This document shows, in pieces, positions 33,363-44,923 of a stretch of 62,157 nucleotides of DNA. The translations under genes were made by a program, and so were the position numbers. This DNA comes from Podochytrium sp. JEL0797 (taxonomy: Eukaryota; Chytridiomycota; Chytridiomycetes; Chytridiales; Chytriomycetaceae). Below the pieces are notes generated by a model. It saw only the letters and a program-made list of their open reading frames with translations. It was not told where the DNA came from and searched no databases. The stretch covers positions 1 through 62,157 of the forward strand of contig JADGJG010000043.1 of NCBI GenBank assembly GCA_027596195.1, read 5' to 3'. Positions within the stretch are counted from its first letter, which is position 1; every line of letters begins with the position of its first letter.

Positions 33363-35066
33363 TCAAAGCAACTGCCTCATTTCATCCGCGCTACCCTTGG
33401 CTCTCCGAGCACATGCAATCAATCTCACCGACACAATCACAAACGCGAAAACCAAAACACCCACGACAGCACCCATCCAATCCGAGGCAACCTCGCGATT
33501 CACAACCCACTCAATCGGGTACTTCCCATCTACAGGAACCCCATTCTCCCAATGATCAACTCCCAAGCTCGTTTGCATGCACCGATTGTACATTTCAAGC
33601 ATCTTGGCACCCTCCTTCTTTCCGTTTTTACCCTGCATCACGCGCATCCATTCCTCAACGCTCTTCATGCTCAGATCAGGCATGCCATAATCCACGAGCG
33701 TGTTGCAGCTTGGTGCAAATTCGAGAGGTGAGTTTCGATCCTGCTGCGCGTTCGCGTTGGCACGGTGCAAATCGAGGTACATTGTCCAATGGTTCAACAG
33801 CGAAATGGACTTGTTTTGCGCACCGATTTGGAGAACTCCCACGCGATATCCCGGGTTGAATTTGGGCAGGATAGAGCTTCCTGTGAACAAGACTTCGACG
33901 ATTTCGTTGTTCTTGAGGTCAAAGTTTTCGATGACAGAGGGGAGGAGGGCGTCGATTGTATAGGGGTTGTGTTTTTTGCCGCGGTTTTTGTCGTCGCGAT
34001 GTTTCTGGTCGGTATCGCATTAGTTTTGGAAGTGGCGTATTCGAAGAGGATATGGCATACCGAAATCACGTGAATCATGTCGCGGTTCGTGTGTCCGAAA
34101 TAATGACCCCTGTCAAAGCTGTCAGAAATCACACCAGAAATTATAACCACTCCCAAACTCGACAAGAAAAACTCACAGAATAACATCGGTATACTCTCCA
34201 GACAGGTAGACATACCACTCGAAGCACTCCTCCTTCCAAAGCTGGTCGTCCACCTTACCCATGGGCGCAACGTGGCCCTGCAAAATGACCTTGCGCCCTT
34301 CCTTCCGCGCTTGAAGCAAATATTCCTCCATAAAATCCAGCTGTGCGTCAGCCACATTCTTGGGGTCAAACGGGCGCTTCCCAGAGCGGGGCAGCCCAAA
34401 GGCAGCGCAATCCTCCACCAACTTGTTCTCGACAAAGAAGGACAACGTATTCATGGACAGAACCGATACCCTTCCATCCAGAATGTCGCGTTCAAAGTAC
34501 CCGCCCCGCAAAAACGTTTTCCTGGCCCTGTCCGTCTCCTCGTCCGAAACGCCGCGGAAGAGTGGCTCCCAAGACTCCCAGATATCTAGCAACTGCGGAT
34601 CATTCTCATAACAGCCCAGATTCGACTTTGGAAAGACTTCCCAGTTTCCAATGGTTGGAATCACCGGTACACCTTGTGGAATGGTGTCTGCAAACAGTTT
34701 GACGACCATGCGGTTCGAGTCGCGCGATTCCTTTTGGGTCTTTTCGAGCTTTGGATCTCTGTCGTGGCGGGAAGCGTCGCCGGTCCAGAGCACAAATTCA
34801 ATGTCGGTGAGGTTGAAAGCTGTCGAGGCAGAAAGCGATTTGAAGGTTGCGTTGACGAGCGTCGGCGGCGCATCGCAGGTGGCGGCGGGCATTCCAAAGA
34901 CGGGCAGCGGCTTTTGGATCCAGAAGGTTGCGTGGTGGCAGGAGGCGTGCGGCGCAGAAGAGGCCGTGAACAACGGGTCCATGTGGATGTCAGTGAGGTG
35001 CACTACGAAACAGTCAGCGAGGGAGAGTGAGCTACGCTGGTGCTTACAGAACTGGGTGGTGGTCAT
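33363..35066 (-). CDS. calcineurin-like metallophosphoesterase (endopolyphosphatase/acid sphingomyelinase-like), copy 1
   Basis: Exons 35066-35048, 35002-34177, 34109-34061 and 34004-33363 (511 residues). Metal-binding motifs in order: LTDIHMDP, VLWTGDASRHDRD, TIGNWEVFPKSN, ILQGHVAP and GHYFGHTNRD. These fit the acid sphingomyelinase/Ppn1 branch, whose members cleave phosphodiesters or polyphosphate in vacuole or extracellular space. A hydrophobic helix near the C-terminus (MGAVVGVLVFAFVIVSV) would anchor it to a membrane. The usual GNH or GNN of motif III is GNW. No signal peptide is seen at the chosen start. Confidence 0.8.
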
Positions 35067-35489
35067 CGTGCCGTTTGTGGAAAGAGCAGATGAATGACTT
35101 TGCAATCTTTTCGAACATGATGATCGGTTCTGACTTGGCAAATTTGTAATGAGTCCGAAAAGTGGAAATTTTCCACTCTGGTTCTATTTTTGTTTTGATA
35201 TTCATCGGGCTGATTCTACCGTTCTCACTTCTCAATCATCCTTCCTTCGTCATCGTTCGATTTCATCTAAAAAGCCACGTTTTCACAGTTCATTCCTGCT
35301 CACAAGTTCACAAGCCGCACAAATAGTGAATAGAATGAAAAGGATCTTTCGATCACAGATCCCTGCACCACCAAAAAGGAGGATTAAAGTGTCTTTCCGT
35401 CACGTGTCTGTGGTTGGAGACACAAGGCTACCTCAAATCGAAAAATTTGAAGTGGATCGAAGTGGACGCCTCAAAATCTCATCCGAAAC
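35067..35489. other. intergenic, divergent promoter region
   Basis: 423 bp between divergent starts (metallophosphoesterase and DPBB/WSC gene). No further gene supported. Confidence 0.45.
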
Positions 35490-36781
35490 ATGCACGCACT
35501 CTCTCTCGGCCTCATTCTCGCAGCATCCCAAGTACTTGCCCAAAACTATGTATGTTTGACACCTCTGCCACGAGCGAGTTTGCGCTGATCACCATGGCTT
35601 TTTCATTGAAGGGCACGATCACGTACTTTGCAGACAACTGGAGCGGAGAATGGTCGTGTGGCTATGGATACGTGAGTGATTCAATTGATCCAAGGCCGTG
35701 GAATACCTAAATTGAACGAAATACCTAAATTGAACGATCGCCATCCCACTCCAAATGAAGCCGCCCCAAGACAACACTCTCTTTGCTGCCGTTTCTGTAT
35801 TCTCGTTATCCGACATGACTTCGATCAGAAACAGCAATGTGTGTGGCAAATGCATCCAGCTCACTACCGGTCTTGGCTCTGTTGTTGTCAATGTTGTCGG
35901 TGTGTACCCCTTATATTTTAAGTACTCTGTCACAAGTCTTACACCAAAAATGTGGGAATAGATGTGATGCTGCGTTCAGACGCGAGCCCCAACGATCTCG
36001 ATCTGTCGACACGTGCTTTTTCTGGTTTGTGGCGTTCGTTCGATCGAATTCCCTTTTCTAACAGTCGTTTCGGACACCTACAGCCCTTGAGGGTTCTCTC
36101 GATGCGGGCGTGGTTGCCGGTGTCCAATGGACTTGGGTCGACTGTGGATCGGGATCATCCATTCAATCCAACCCTGCTCCTGCCCCGGAAGCGCTTCCTG
36201 TCTCTGCCCCTGAAGCTCCTCCAGTCCCTGTCCCTGAAGCTCTTCCTGCCCAACAGGATCTTCCTGTTCCTGCCCCGGAAGCGCTTCCTGTCCCTGCCCC
36301 TGAAGCTCCTCCAGTCCCTGTCCCTGAAGCTCTTCCTGCCCAACAGGATCTTCCTGTTCCTGCCCCCGAGGCTCTTCCTGTGCAAGACGCCCCTGAAACT
36401 ATTCCCGCTCAACAGGATCTTCCTGTGCAAGACGCTCCAGCTCCACAGCCCAACGACATTCCCACGTCCGCCGGTGGACAAATCGTGGACTTGAGTTGGA
36501 ATGGATGGAACAATGTGGGATGTCTTGCCGACAAGAGACACAATCGTCTCCTCTCGAACCTCCTTTCGGAGGAGGACAACATGACGGTGGAACTATGCGC
36601 TCAATACGCGTCTGATGTCGGATACCCAATTTTCGGAGTCGAGTGGAGTGTTCAGTGCTGGGCCGATTGGAACTACGAGGATGACCAGCGATGGGTTGAT
36701 AGATGCTCCATGGCTTGTGCCGGAGACTCGACCGAGAATTGTGGCGGACATCTTGCTCTCAACGTTTACCAAAACTATTGA
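35490..36781 (+). CDS. secreted expansin-like (DPBB) protein with Pro-rich linker and WSC domain
   Basis: Exons 35490-35549, 35612-35671, 35761-35899, 35962-36024 and 36084-36781 (339 residues). A signal peptide (MHALSLGLILAASQVLA) is followed by a DPBB domain: GTITYFADN, CGYGY, NVCGKCIQ, VVVNVVD, NDLDLSTRAFSALEGSLDAG, VQWTWVDC. Then comes a roughly 100-residue Pro/Glu/Ala-rich linker with two 30-residue repeats, and a C-terminal WSC domain (GCLADKRHNRLL, CAQYASDVGYPIFGVEW, CSMACAGD, CGG). DPBB proteins of this kind loosen or bind cell walls, and WSC domains bind glycans. It lies between two metallophosphoesterase paralogs. Confidence 0.85.
36179..36358 (+). repeat. two 90-bp tandem repeats in the Pro-rich linker
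   Basis: Units 36179-36268 and 36269-36358 differ at one base (TCT against CCT). They encode PAPEALPVxAPEAPPVPVPE and onward. A partial third unit follows. Confidence 0.85.
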
Positions 36782-36865
36782 TCAAGTCCCGGTGTTCTTT
36801 TAACTCATTTTCCTTCTCATTCGCACATTAATTTTAAGATAGAAGTAAGTCAGAATAAAGAGATC

Positions 36866-38591
36866 TCATTTTTGAATCAGCCTCATCATCTCTCCGTCAT
36901 TTCGAGAGTCGACCCTGTGACTTTGACTTCGCACACGGACCCACAAAATCAAAACACTCACACAAACCAACGCAAAACCCATCAAAGCCCATTCAAATAC
37001 AATCTCGCCATTCAACACCCACCCGCCATCTTCATAATCCAACAACACCGCCTTTCCGTCACGCCAATAGTCCACATTCAAACTCGTTTGGATACAATGA
37101 GAATACATATCGAGCAGCTTGTCCCCTTCCCGATTCCCTCCCTTGCCGTCCCCTTGCATCGAGCTCACCCACGACTCGATTTTGGGTCCCGTCAAATCAG
37201 GCATCCCATAGTCCGACAGGGTATCACAGCTCGGCAGGTACTTGACTCGTGCATTCTTGTCGCCATCCGCCTTGCGATTCGCCTTCTCCAGGTCCAAAAA
37301 CATGGTCCACTGTTGCTTCAACACAACTTGGTCGCCGTGTTTTGACGACTGGGTTTCGAGAACTCCCACGCGATACCCAGGGTTAAACACGGGTAGAATA
37401 GAACTACCCGTGAAGAGGGGGGAGACGATTCGAGAAGCTTTGAGGTTGAATTTTTTGACGTTGGGAGGTGTCAGGGTGGTGATTTCGAACGGGTTATCAT
37501 TTTTGCCGTCGCGAGCCTGCAGAGAAAGAGAGGAGGCATGAGAAATCAACGCGGTGGATTAAGATAAAGGAACTCACTGAAATTGCGTGAATCAAATCGC
37601 GGTTCGAGTGTCCGAAATATTGGCCGCTGGTGTCCGAAAATTAGAAAATCAAAGCTGAAATTTAAAAATCCAGCGCGTACTCACAGAATGACATCCGAAT
37701 ATTCTCCCGAAAGGAAAACGTACCACTCGAAACAATCCTTTTTCCACAATCGATGATCGTTTCCCATCGGCCCAACATGACCCTGCAGAATCACCTTCCT
37801 CCCCTCCCTTCGTGCAACTTGCAAATATTCCTCAATCCAAATCAACTGCATATCACCAACGTGTTTCGGAACAAACGGCCGCTTCCCCGATTTACTGATT
37901 TCGAACGCAGCACAGTCCGACACCAACGGATTATCCACAAAGAACGAAAGAGTATTGAGCGACAACACCGTCACCATCCCATTCATGACTTCTTTCGAGA
38001 AATACCCTCCCTTCAAAAAAGTCCGTTCAACCCGCCTCGTTTCCTCCTCTTCCCCCCGAAACAACGCCCTCCACGACTCCCACAAATGCATCAACTGTGG
38101 ATCCTTGTCCAAACACGCGAGATTCGATTTTGGAAACACTTCCCAGTTCCCAATCGTTGGAATAATTGGGATGCCAACCGGGATATACTTGGTGAACATG
38201 TCAATCACGATACGGTTCTGCTCCACCGACTCCTTGCGACTCTTCTCGTTGTTTCTATCACGATCATGACGAGATGAGTCACCCGTCCACATGACAAAGC
38301 GAATGTCCGGAAGGTGGAAGGAGGAGGCGGTGGAGAGGGATTCGAGGGTTGCTTTGACGAGGCGGGAGGGGGTATCGCAGTTGGTGTTGGGGAAGCCAAA
38401 GATGGGGAGAGGATTCTTGACATGGAGAGAGGTATCGTGGCAGCTTGAGGATGGCGTGGAGGAGGGGTTGTAGAACGGATCCATATGGATATCCGTGATG
38501 TGCACTGCCGAATCGACAGGGTAAGCTCATGAATGGATCTTGGATGAAGCAACTTACGGAACTGCGCTGTTGTGCCGTTAGTGAGGCGCAT
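36866..38591 (-). CDS. calcineurin-like metallophosphoesterase, copy 2
   Basis: Exons 38591-38558, 38504-37685, 37626-37578 and 37516-36866 (517 residues). Same exon structure and motifs as the copy ending at 33363: ITDIHMDP, VMWTGDSSRHDRD, TIGNWEVFPKSN, ILQGHVGP, and GQYFGHSNRD, where the first His of the last motif is Gln. A C-terminal transmembrane helix (FEWALMGFALVCVSVLILWV) is kept. GNW is conserved in both copies, so it predates the duplication. Activity is uncertain because of the Gln. Confidence 0.8.
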
Positions 38592-38798
38592 GCCCTTGAT
38601 GAACGAATCTTCGGAGAAATTTTTTATCCTCTTCTGATTGATTTGCTTTCGGGTTTATATGTCAATAACGAAACAAAAACTTATTCGTTTTTCTGATTCA
38701 TATGCATATAACGCACAACAACTTACTCGTTTTATGATTCATGTGCACGCGCCACGATTATACAACAATATCGCAGCCGCCGCTCTTCATTTTCCCCT

Positions 38799-38962
38799 AA
38801 CTTGCGATTCACCTCCAAATAAACCTCCCGAATCGAATCGCTGCATGCTTAATCCAAACAACCTCCCTTTTCCTCAAATCAAGCAAATTCATTCCCCTCC
38901 GACTGAAACTTCAAAAAAGGTTCTCCACAAACATTCGAGCGTGATTATTGCTCGGGTTTTTT
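38799..38962 (-). pseudogene. degenerate copy of the 3' end of the sulfatase-like gene
   Basis: The sequence from CTTGCGATTCACCTCCAAAT to CATTCGAGCGTG aligns, with one internal deletion, to 40457-40672, the last codons of the gene at 40436-42388, in the same orientation. Confidence 0.7.
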
Positions 38963-39049
38963 CTGAACATAACATCACGTCATCTTCCCCAGAACCCTTG
39001 CAATGGCAATTACCAGGCAATGCAACCACGGCCCAATTCCTGTTGAAAT

Positions 39050-40341
39050 TTGCAGACAAATTTGTGCATCCGAAGCCTCACCAGCGAGACGCCCCTGGTT
39101 TCTTCCAACAACGCCATCCGCTTAGATCCCGCCTTCTCTGATGTTCTCCTCCTTGTTGGATCCTCCAAGACCCCTGTGTTCGCCCACGCTGCGATCCTGG
39201 CTCAGAACTGCGATTTTTATGCAACAGCCCTCGAGCAGAGATGGAACGGTTCCGTGGACCTTTCCGAGGGTCTTGCAGACCAACTTCTTCTTCCCTCTGT
39301 CAAGAACGAATGTGTGGAACACTTTGGGGCGTACTTCCTCACTGCGGAAAACGCCTTCGAGTTGTACGTCCTGTGCGACTCCCTCGGCCAACAGGAATTC
39401 AAAGATTCAGCTCTGTTGAAGGCAGCTTCAAACATGGCGGAAGCGGTTGAATGCGGTCGCGATGTGTTACGCGGAATGAGAATGGAGAAATTGGAGACGC
39501 TGATTCGTTCCAACCAGTTCGGGAATGTCGAAATGTGGAGACTGTTGGTTGGTTGGGCCAAAGCTCAGCAAGTTTGCGAGGAACTCCCGATCGAAGATAA
39601 AATCACGGCCGACTTTGATGCCGCCAAGGGTCGCGACGACATGCCGATTTGGTCCCTGCCGTCAGTCTCTGTTCTCTCGACACTGCATCGTTCAAATCAG
39701 TCGTTTTGCCTTATTTGTCTATTCTTCATACTTCCATCCAGTCGCTGCTGAAAGAGCATTTCGAAAACGTTGTCGGAAACGCTTTGGAGCTACTTCGGTT
39801 TGACGATTCCAAAGTGCTGGATATCGAGCCATTCTCCTCTGTCCTGCGCAAACTTCACAGATTTTTTTCGGTTGGTTCTTTCAGCCCTACTCGAGTGAGA
39901 CTGCTCGTTCGGGGATCAGAGCACAAATTCTCTGCCGACGCGTTCAACCAAGCGTGTGATGGAAGCGAAACACGTTGAGTGTGATCAAGACCGCCCATGG
40001 AAGAGTCGTTGGAGGTGTCGTGGATTCTGCGTGGAATTCGCGTGGAACGTGGATTTGTGTCTTTTCGCTGGGACCCCTGCCGCTGGTCAGTTGACGGAAT
40101 GGCGGTATCCAACTGCCTGCGATGCAATTTCTTTGGCTTCAGGAATCAAAGGAAATGGAAATCGTGGTCCCTATATGGGGCTGATGACGTTGTACCTGCA
40201 AGATTTTGCGTATCGGACGGAGCTTCAAAGATTTCGCCAGAGGAGGGGGCTCCTGGTGAGTTTCCGGGAACACCGCAAAAATCCGAAAAGCGCAATTATG
40301 TTTGCGATATCGAGGAATACGAGGGGTTTCAATTCGAATGA
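39050..40341 (+). pseudogene. decayed BTB-TLDc copy (B)
   Basis: It starts like the intact protein (LVSSNNAIRLDPAFSDVLLL) but lacks about 49 residues of the BTB domain in frame. A one-base deletion near 39640 (GACATGCC against GACATTGCC) shifts the frame. A second near 39963 (GGAAGCG against GGAAAGCG) breaks the start of TLDc, and more shifts follow to the recognisable end (NYVCDIEEYEGFQFE). An AATAAA lies just downstream. It is convergent with the sulfatase-like gene, about 95 bp away. Confidence 0.85.
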
Positions 40342-40435
40342 GGCTGTTGGGCTTAAATAAAGCAATTTTTTGAATCTCTTTTCAAATTTGCGTTTCAATG
40401 TAAGAACAACTTGTATTTTATTTGCAGGAGGAATT

Positions 40436-42388
40436 TTAATTGACATATGGCCCAAACTTGCGATCCACATCCAAATCTATCTCCCGAATCGAATTCCGTG
40501 CATGCTTTACCCAATCTCTCTCTTCTGTCGTATATCTCCCTTTCAAAATTTCATGCTGCTCTAACGGGTCCCTCCTCGAATCGAACAAATGCGCCACATT
40601 CGCATTCACCTCCAACTTCAACTTGAAATGGTCCTCCACAAACACTTGAGCGTGGTTGCTGCTCGGGTTGCTGACGGAATACAGCGCGCGATGCTCCGAC
40701 ATGGGTCGTAGGAGGGATTGGCCCTCGTGTGCGCTGGTGTCAAGAATTTCGGCGAGTCCAAGGAAATCAAGAACCGTGGGGAGCAGGTCAATGCTGGAGG
40801 CAGGGAACAGCGGATCCACTCGCCTCGTCCAGTCGCGGTGAAAAGCAGGGTTCTCGGAGTAGAACATTAATGGCACGCGGAAGGACTCCTCGAACCCGCC
40901 TTCTCCCGTTCCCACCACTCCACCGTGATCCCCGAGTCCCATACCATGGTCTCCAACAATCACAAACAGCGTGCTCTCGAGCAATCCCTTGTGCTTTCCA
41001 AATGCGGCAAACACCTCCTCCAGAAACGCGTCCACGTTGTTGACGGCGTTCAAGTAGCTGTTGATGCGATCGTCTGCTGCGAAACGTTGGCTCACGTATC
41101 CCTCGGGAACCGCAAACGGATGATGCCCCGCATTGTCCAACAGTCCCATCATGAAGCTTCCGTTCGTGGCGACTTGAGAATCCAGAAACTCGGACAGATC
41201 CGATAACTCCCTGCGGTCATCAACACCAAAGTAGTTCAGCCACTCAGAACGCGTGACATTCAAGTCCTCAATGCTGAAGGTGCTGTTGAAGCCGATTTGG
41301 GCGATGGTTTCGGTGAAGTGGTCAAAGTCGAGTTGGCCTGGATAATAGAAGCGGGAGGTGTGGTTTGGGAGGAGATGCGGCAGGCATGGAGCGTAAATAC
41401 TGCGCTTGTACTCGTAATGGCGTCCTTTGACAGGGTAGATGCCGCACATGGCCGATCTGATGGATTTGATGGTGTATCCAGACGCGCTTTGGGTGCTGGG
41501 AAAGAAGAGAGACTTGTTTTTGAGACGGTTGAGGAAGGGTGAGAAGGTGGTGTCGAAGTCGACAACGTGAGATTTGTTGAGGAGGACCGACGCGAGGTGG
41601 GAGTCGAGAGTCGCGTTGAAGTCCAAAATATCGGCGCGCAGCGACTCTCTGAAAATGACGACCACATTTTCCAGCTTGGCTTCTGCAGTCGATGGGTATA
41701 CGGTCGTATTGTATCGAAAGTTGTGGGTCTGGCGCGGGACTCGTCCGCCAGCCAAAAAGTCCTCCTCAAACAAGCCCTGGACGTCGCGCCAGAGGAAAGT
41801 CAATGCAGGACTCACGAGAAAGTTCTCCGAAAGTCTTGCGATCCCAGTTCCACTCTCAATGAAGCAGTTGCAAACAGCCGCCACCACGAACAACTTGAAC
41901 CACCACCCACTCCGCCACGCAGATGACTTCGCCGCCGTCCGCTCACATTCATCCCCCGACAAGCCACTTTCCGCATCATCCACCTTCTTGTCGATGCTCT
42001 GATAGTTCCAACCACGTTCACCTCGCCTCGGCCCACGACGCGTCGTGAAAATCAACGCGCCAACAACTTGGAAAGCCACCAAGCCCACACACATGACGAT
42101 CACCCAAAATAACTGCTTCCGGAATGCTTCCGCAAACTGGTGCAACGTTTCCAAATCCATGCCCTGCATCGCGAACCAGTCCGCAAAATTGCCCGTTTCG
42201 AAGTAGTAGCACAGGAACATGGAAGCAATCCAACTTTGAATGGGGAGAAGAATGCCGAGGATGAGGATGTGCCAGACAACAAGGTTGGATTGGAGGAGTA
42301 TGGTGAGTATTCGATACACTAGGAGGTCGAGGAAGAAGAGGCCTGGGAATTGCGGTATCCCCCAGAGGAAGTATGGCTGCTTGAACAT
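40436..42388 (-). CDS. membrane sulfatase/phosphoglycerol-transferase-like protein (alkaline phosphatase superfamily)
   Basis: A single exon of 650 residues from the ATG at 42388. The N-terminal 190 residues hold four or five hydrophobic helices. The C-terminal domain has the superfamily signature: VVVIFRESLRADIL, then SASGYTIKSIRSAMCGIYP (probable Thr nucleophile, as in lipoteichoic-acid-synthase-type enzymes, rather than the Cys of true sulfatases), LLDNAGHHPF and VIVGDHGMGLGDHG. It resembles a polytopic enzyme that transfers or cleaves phospho- or sulfo-groups outside the cytosol; the substrate is unknown. Hydrophobic codons continue upstream without an ATG, so an extra 5' exon is possible. 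Confidence 0.75.
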   Translation of the reverse strand: MFKQPYFLWGIPQFPGLFFLDLLVYRILTILLQSNLVVWHILILGILLPIQSWIASMFLCYYFETGNFADWFAMQGMDLETLHQFAEAFRKQLFWVIVMCVGLVAFQVVGALIFTTRRGPRRGERGWNYQSIDKKVDDAESGLSGDECERTAAKSSAWRSGWWFKLFVVAAVCNCFIESGTGIARLSENFLVSPALTFLWRDVQGLFEEDFLAGGRVPRQTHNFRYNTTVYPSTAEAKLENVVVIFRESLRADILDFNATLDSHLASVLLNKSHVVDFDTTFSPFLNRLKNKSLFFPSTQSASGYTIKSIRSAMCGIYPVKGRHYEYKRSIYAPCLPHLLPNHTSRFYYPGQLDFDHFTETIAQIGFNSTFSIEDLNVTRSEWLNYFGVDDRRELSDLSEFLDSQVATNGSFMMGLLDNAGHHPFAVPEGYVSQRFAADDRINSYLNAVNNVDAFLEEVFAAFGKHKGLLESTLFVIVGDHGMGLGDHGGVVGTGEGGFEESFRVPLMFYSENPAFHRDWTRRVDPLFPASSIDLLPTVLDFLGLAEILDTSAHEGQSLLRPMSEHRALYSVSNPSSNHAQVFVEDHFKLKLEVNANVAHLFDSRRDPLEQHEILKGRYTTEERDWVKHARNSIREIDLDVDRKFGPYVN

Positions 42389-42754
42389 GACAGTGAAGAT
42401 GATGCATTTGAGGACAGCAACGAGGCCAAAGGAAACGAATGCAAAAGCCTCTGAAATGGAAGGGAACGGCTGGTCCAGCGAAATAACGACATAGTTAATG
42501 AATGAGCATCTGACTTAGAGTCTAATCTGTTCCTTGTACCTTAAGGAGGGGCATATGAATTGTCGATCGTGTGCTTGTTTGCGCACTTTACCATTCAGTG
42601 CCCCTCCCGCGCCCAGCCCAGGCGAAGGCTTGTGGACCCCGCCTGAGTCACGATTTTTCCCGCCGAACAAAGATAAACGATCTAGAGAGAAAGTGAGTAT
42701 GTTTCAATTTGAATAAATAAAGCCATGGTGATTTTTCACGACAAATACAAGATA
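42389..42754. other. intergenic
   Basis: Upstream region of the sulfatase-like gene; no other feature supported. Confidence 0.4.
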
Positions 42755-43359
42755 CGATAACTCAAATCCCTTGGAAACGGCACACACATAATTCCCAAAT
42801 TAAAACACCGAATCTGACGCAATTTCGTCCCGTTTCTCGTGTTGAAAGTGTCACGTTGTTGTCGATCGAGCCTGTGTCGAAGTATTCTCTATTCGAACTG
42901 AAGCAGACGGTGCATGCCGAAGAGGGTACCATGCCGATTTTGTAGAACTCGTTCCTGGTATGGCAAACTGCAGGCACATGTGCCAGTTGGAGTCCTTGGG
43001 CTTACTGGCAGCGGTGACCGAGTCGAGGAATACGGCGAGGGTGTCGCCTTTGTTTTTCGAGGGAAAGACGAGGATGCGCCTGATCAAGGATGGATGGTGT
43101 TGAGGGGAACCCACGCCGACCAATGAAACGCTTGACCGCCGTTGAATTCAAAGTTGGGCGAATACACGCGGTCCTTGCGCGACACCTTGTCCTTCCAATC
43201 CGTGATTTCCCACCGGTGAACCAGAGAAGTTTCCACAGCGTTTCCAGGCGCAGTCGGGATCAGCGAGTGGATGTCATTAAGCCCTAGTGGTTCAAATAGG
43301 GGTTGGTGTTCCTCGAGAAAAGAATGAATCGAATTGGGCGGAATAGTTTGAGCTTCCAT
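42755..43359 (-). pseudogene. chimera: MATH-domain N-terminus (USP7-like) joined to a WD40 3' fragment
   Basis: From the ATG at 43359 the minus strand encodes MEAQTIPPNSIHSFLEEHQP, then a MATH domain: HRWEITDWKDKVSRKDRVYS, PNFEFNGGQAFHWS. A proposed short intron (GTGGGT...GATCAG, 43112 to about 43080) leads to ARILVFPSKNKGDTLAVFLD and LQFAIPG. This is the N-terminus typical of USP7/Ubp15 deubiquitinases. At about 42955 it passes directly into a copy of the last WD repeats of the gene at 44924-46914 (SACTVCFSSNREYFDTGSID) with frameshifts. No protease domain is present. Confidence 0.7.
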
Positions 43360-43457
43360 GTGATCGCTCGAGGGGGTTGGCAGGTTTTTCGATTGGAGGT
43401 TCCCGTCTCGATTGAATCCTCACGATACTATGGCACAGACCGATACGAAACAACAAG

Positions 43458-44700
43458 ATGACACCGCCTCCCCTCTCCCTCGAAAGCGCTACCTCCCCGG
43501 TTTCTTCCAACAACGCCATCCGCATGGATCCCACCTTCTCCGATGTTCTCCTCCTCGTTGGAACCTCCAAGATTCCCATCTTTGCGCACGCTGCAATCCT
43601 CTCCCAGAACTGCAAGTATTACGCCAGTGCCCTCGCACAGAGATGGACGGACGATGGCTCTTCCAGAGGGTGTTGAGATTGATGCCAAGAGATCCAAATC
43701 ACTCCGGGCTGTGTTGTCCCATCCCGATGTGGAAATCGAAACTCTCCACACAATCCTCGAGTTCATCTACACGGGCACGGCCAAGGTTGAAGAGTCGTTT
43801 GCTTTCGAAGGTTGCTCTCTTTGCGGACCAACGGCTTCTTCCCTCTGTCAAGAGCCGATGCTTGGACCACTTCGCTGCTAACATCCTCACTGCCAAAAAC
43901 GCTTTCGAGTTCTACACCCTCTGTGACACCCTCGGCCAGCAAGATTTCAAAGATTCGGCTCTATTGAAGGCTGCTTCAAACGTGTTGGCAGCGGTGGACG
44001 CGACGTGTTGTGGGATGCATGGCGAACAGTTGGAACCTCTGATTCGATTCAAACGGTTGGGAAGTGCCGACAAGTGGAGGCTGTTGATTAGTTGGGCGAA
44101 AGCTCAGCAAGCGTGTGAGGATCTCTCGATCGAGGCTGGAATCACCACCGACTTTGATGCCGTCAAGAAACGCGACGACATTGCCGGTCCCGGCCGTTGG
44201 CCTGTTTTCTCTCGACAAGGCATCGTTTGCATCTGCAGCTTCTCCTTATCTGGCCGTTCTTCATACGGCCATTCAGTCACTGCTAAAAGAGAATTTCGAA
44301 AGCATTATTGGCAACGTTGTAGTGCTGCCGCGTTGTGACGATTCCAAGGTGCTGGATGTTGGCCCATTCTCCTCCCTCCTTCACTTTCTTCAAGGATTCT
44401 GCTCGTTTACTCCCACGCAAGTGCGACTGCTGTTTCGTGCATCAGAACATGAGTTTTCCGAAGACGCATTCCACCAAGTGTGTGATGGAAAGCGAAACAT
44501 CTTGACTGTTATCAAAACTGCCCATGGAAGAGTCGTTGGAGGGTTTGCGGGCTCTGCGTGGAACTCAAGTGGAGAGCGGATTGCTGTGGATGAGTTGTGT
44601 CTGAGAGGGTTGAAGCGGTGGCGGTTGTACCCCACTGCTCGTGATGCAAAGTCTTTATAAGAGGAGAGAGCGCCTTGGGGCCAATGTTTGGTGTAACGTA
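43458..44700 (+). pseudogene. decayed BTB-TLDc copy (C)
   Basis: The N-terminus and BTB start are intact (AIRMDPTFSDVLLLVGTSK). Frameshifts occur near 43665, 43800 and 44185. The TLDc part (LLFRASEHEFSEDAFHQVCD, VVGGFAGSAWNSSGERIAVD) ends early at a TAA near 44658, after YPTARDAKSL. A poly(A)-like AATAAA follows at about 44839. It lies between a duplicated WD40 3' fragment and the 3' end of the real WD40 gene. Confidence 0.85.
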
Positions 44701-44923
44701 TGATCCATTTGTCGTCAAGAAACAGTGTGTGTCCTACTCAACATCGAAGATTTCACGAGAGGAGGAGATTCCTGGTGCGTTTCTGGGAGCAACGCAATAA
44801 TCCGTGAATGACTTATATTGAGGGTGTTGGGCTCAAATAAAGCAATATGCATGTTTGACCACGTCAGTACATTGGATGAGAAAATCAAAGTGAGTTCTCG
44901 GGGAATATAAGAAATCAGGTTTG

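Noticed and set aside
36155..36541. Arg-rich open frame opposite the Pro-rich linker
   Set aside because: It is a by-product of the repeated CCTGxx codons on the coding strand.
43080..43120. Apparent frameshift inside the MATH domain
   Set aside because: A short intron (GTGGGT...GATCAG) joins FHWSA to RILVFP and gives the expected MATH sequence.
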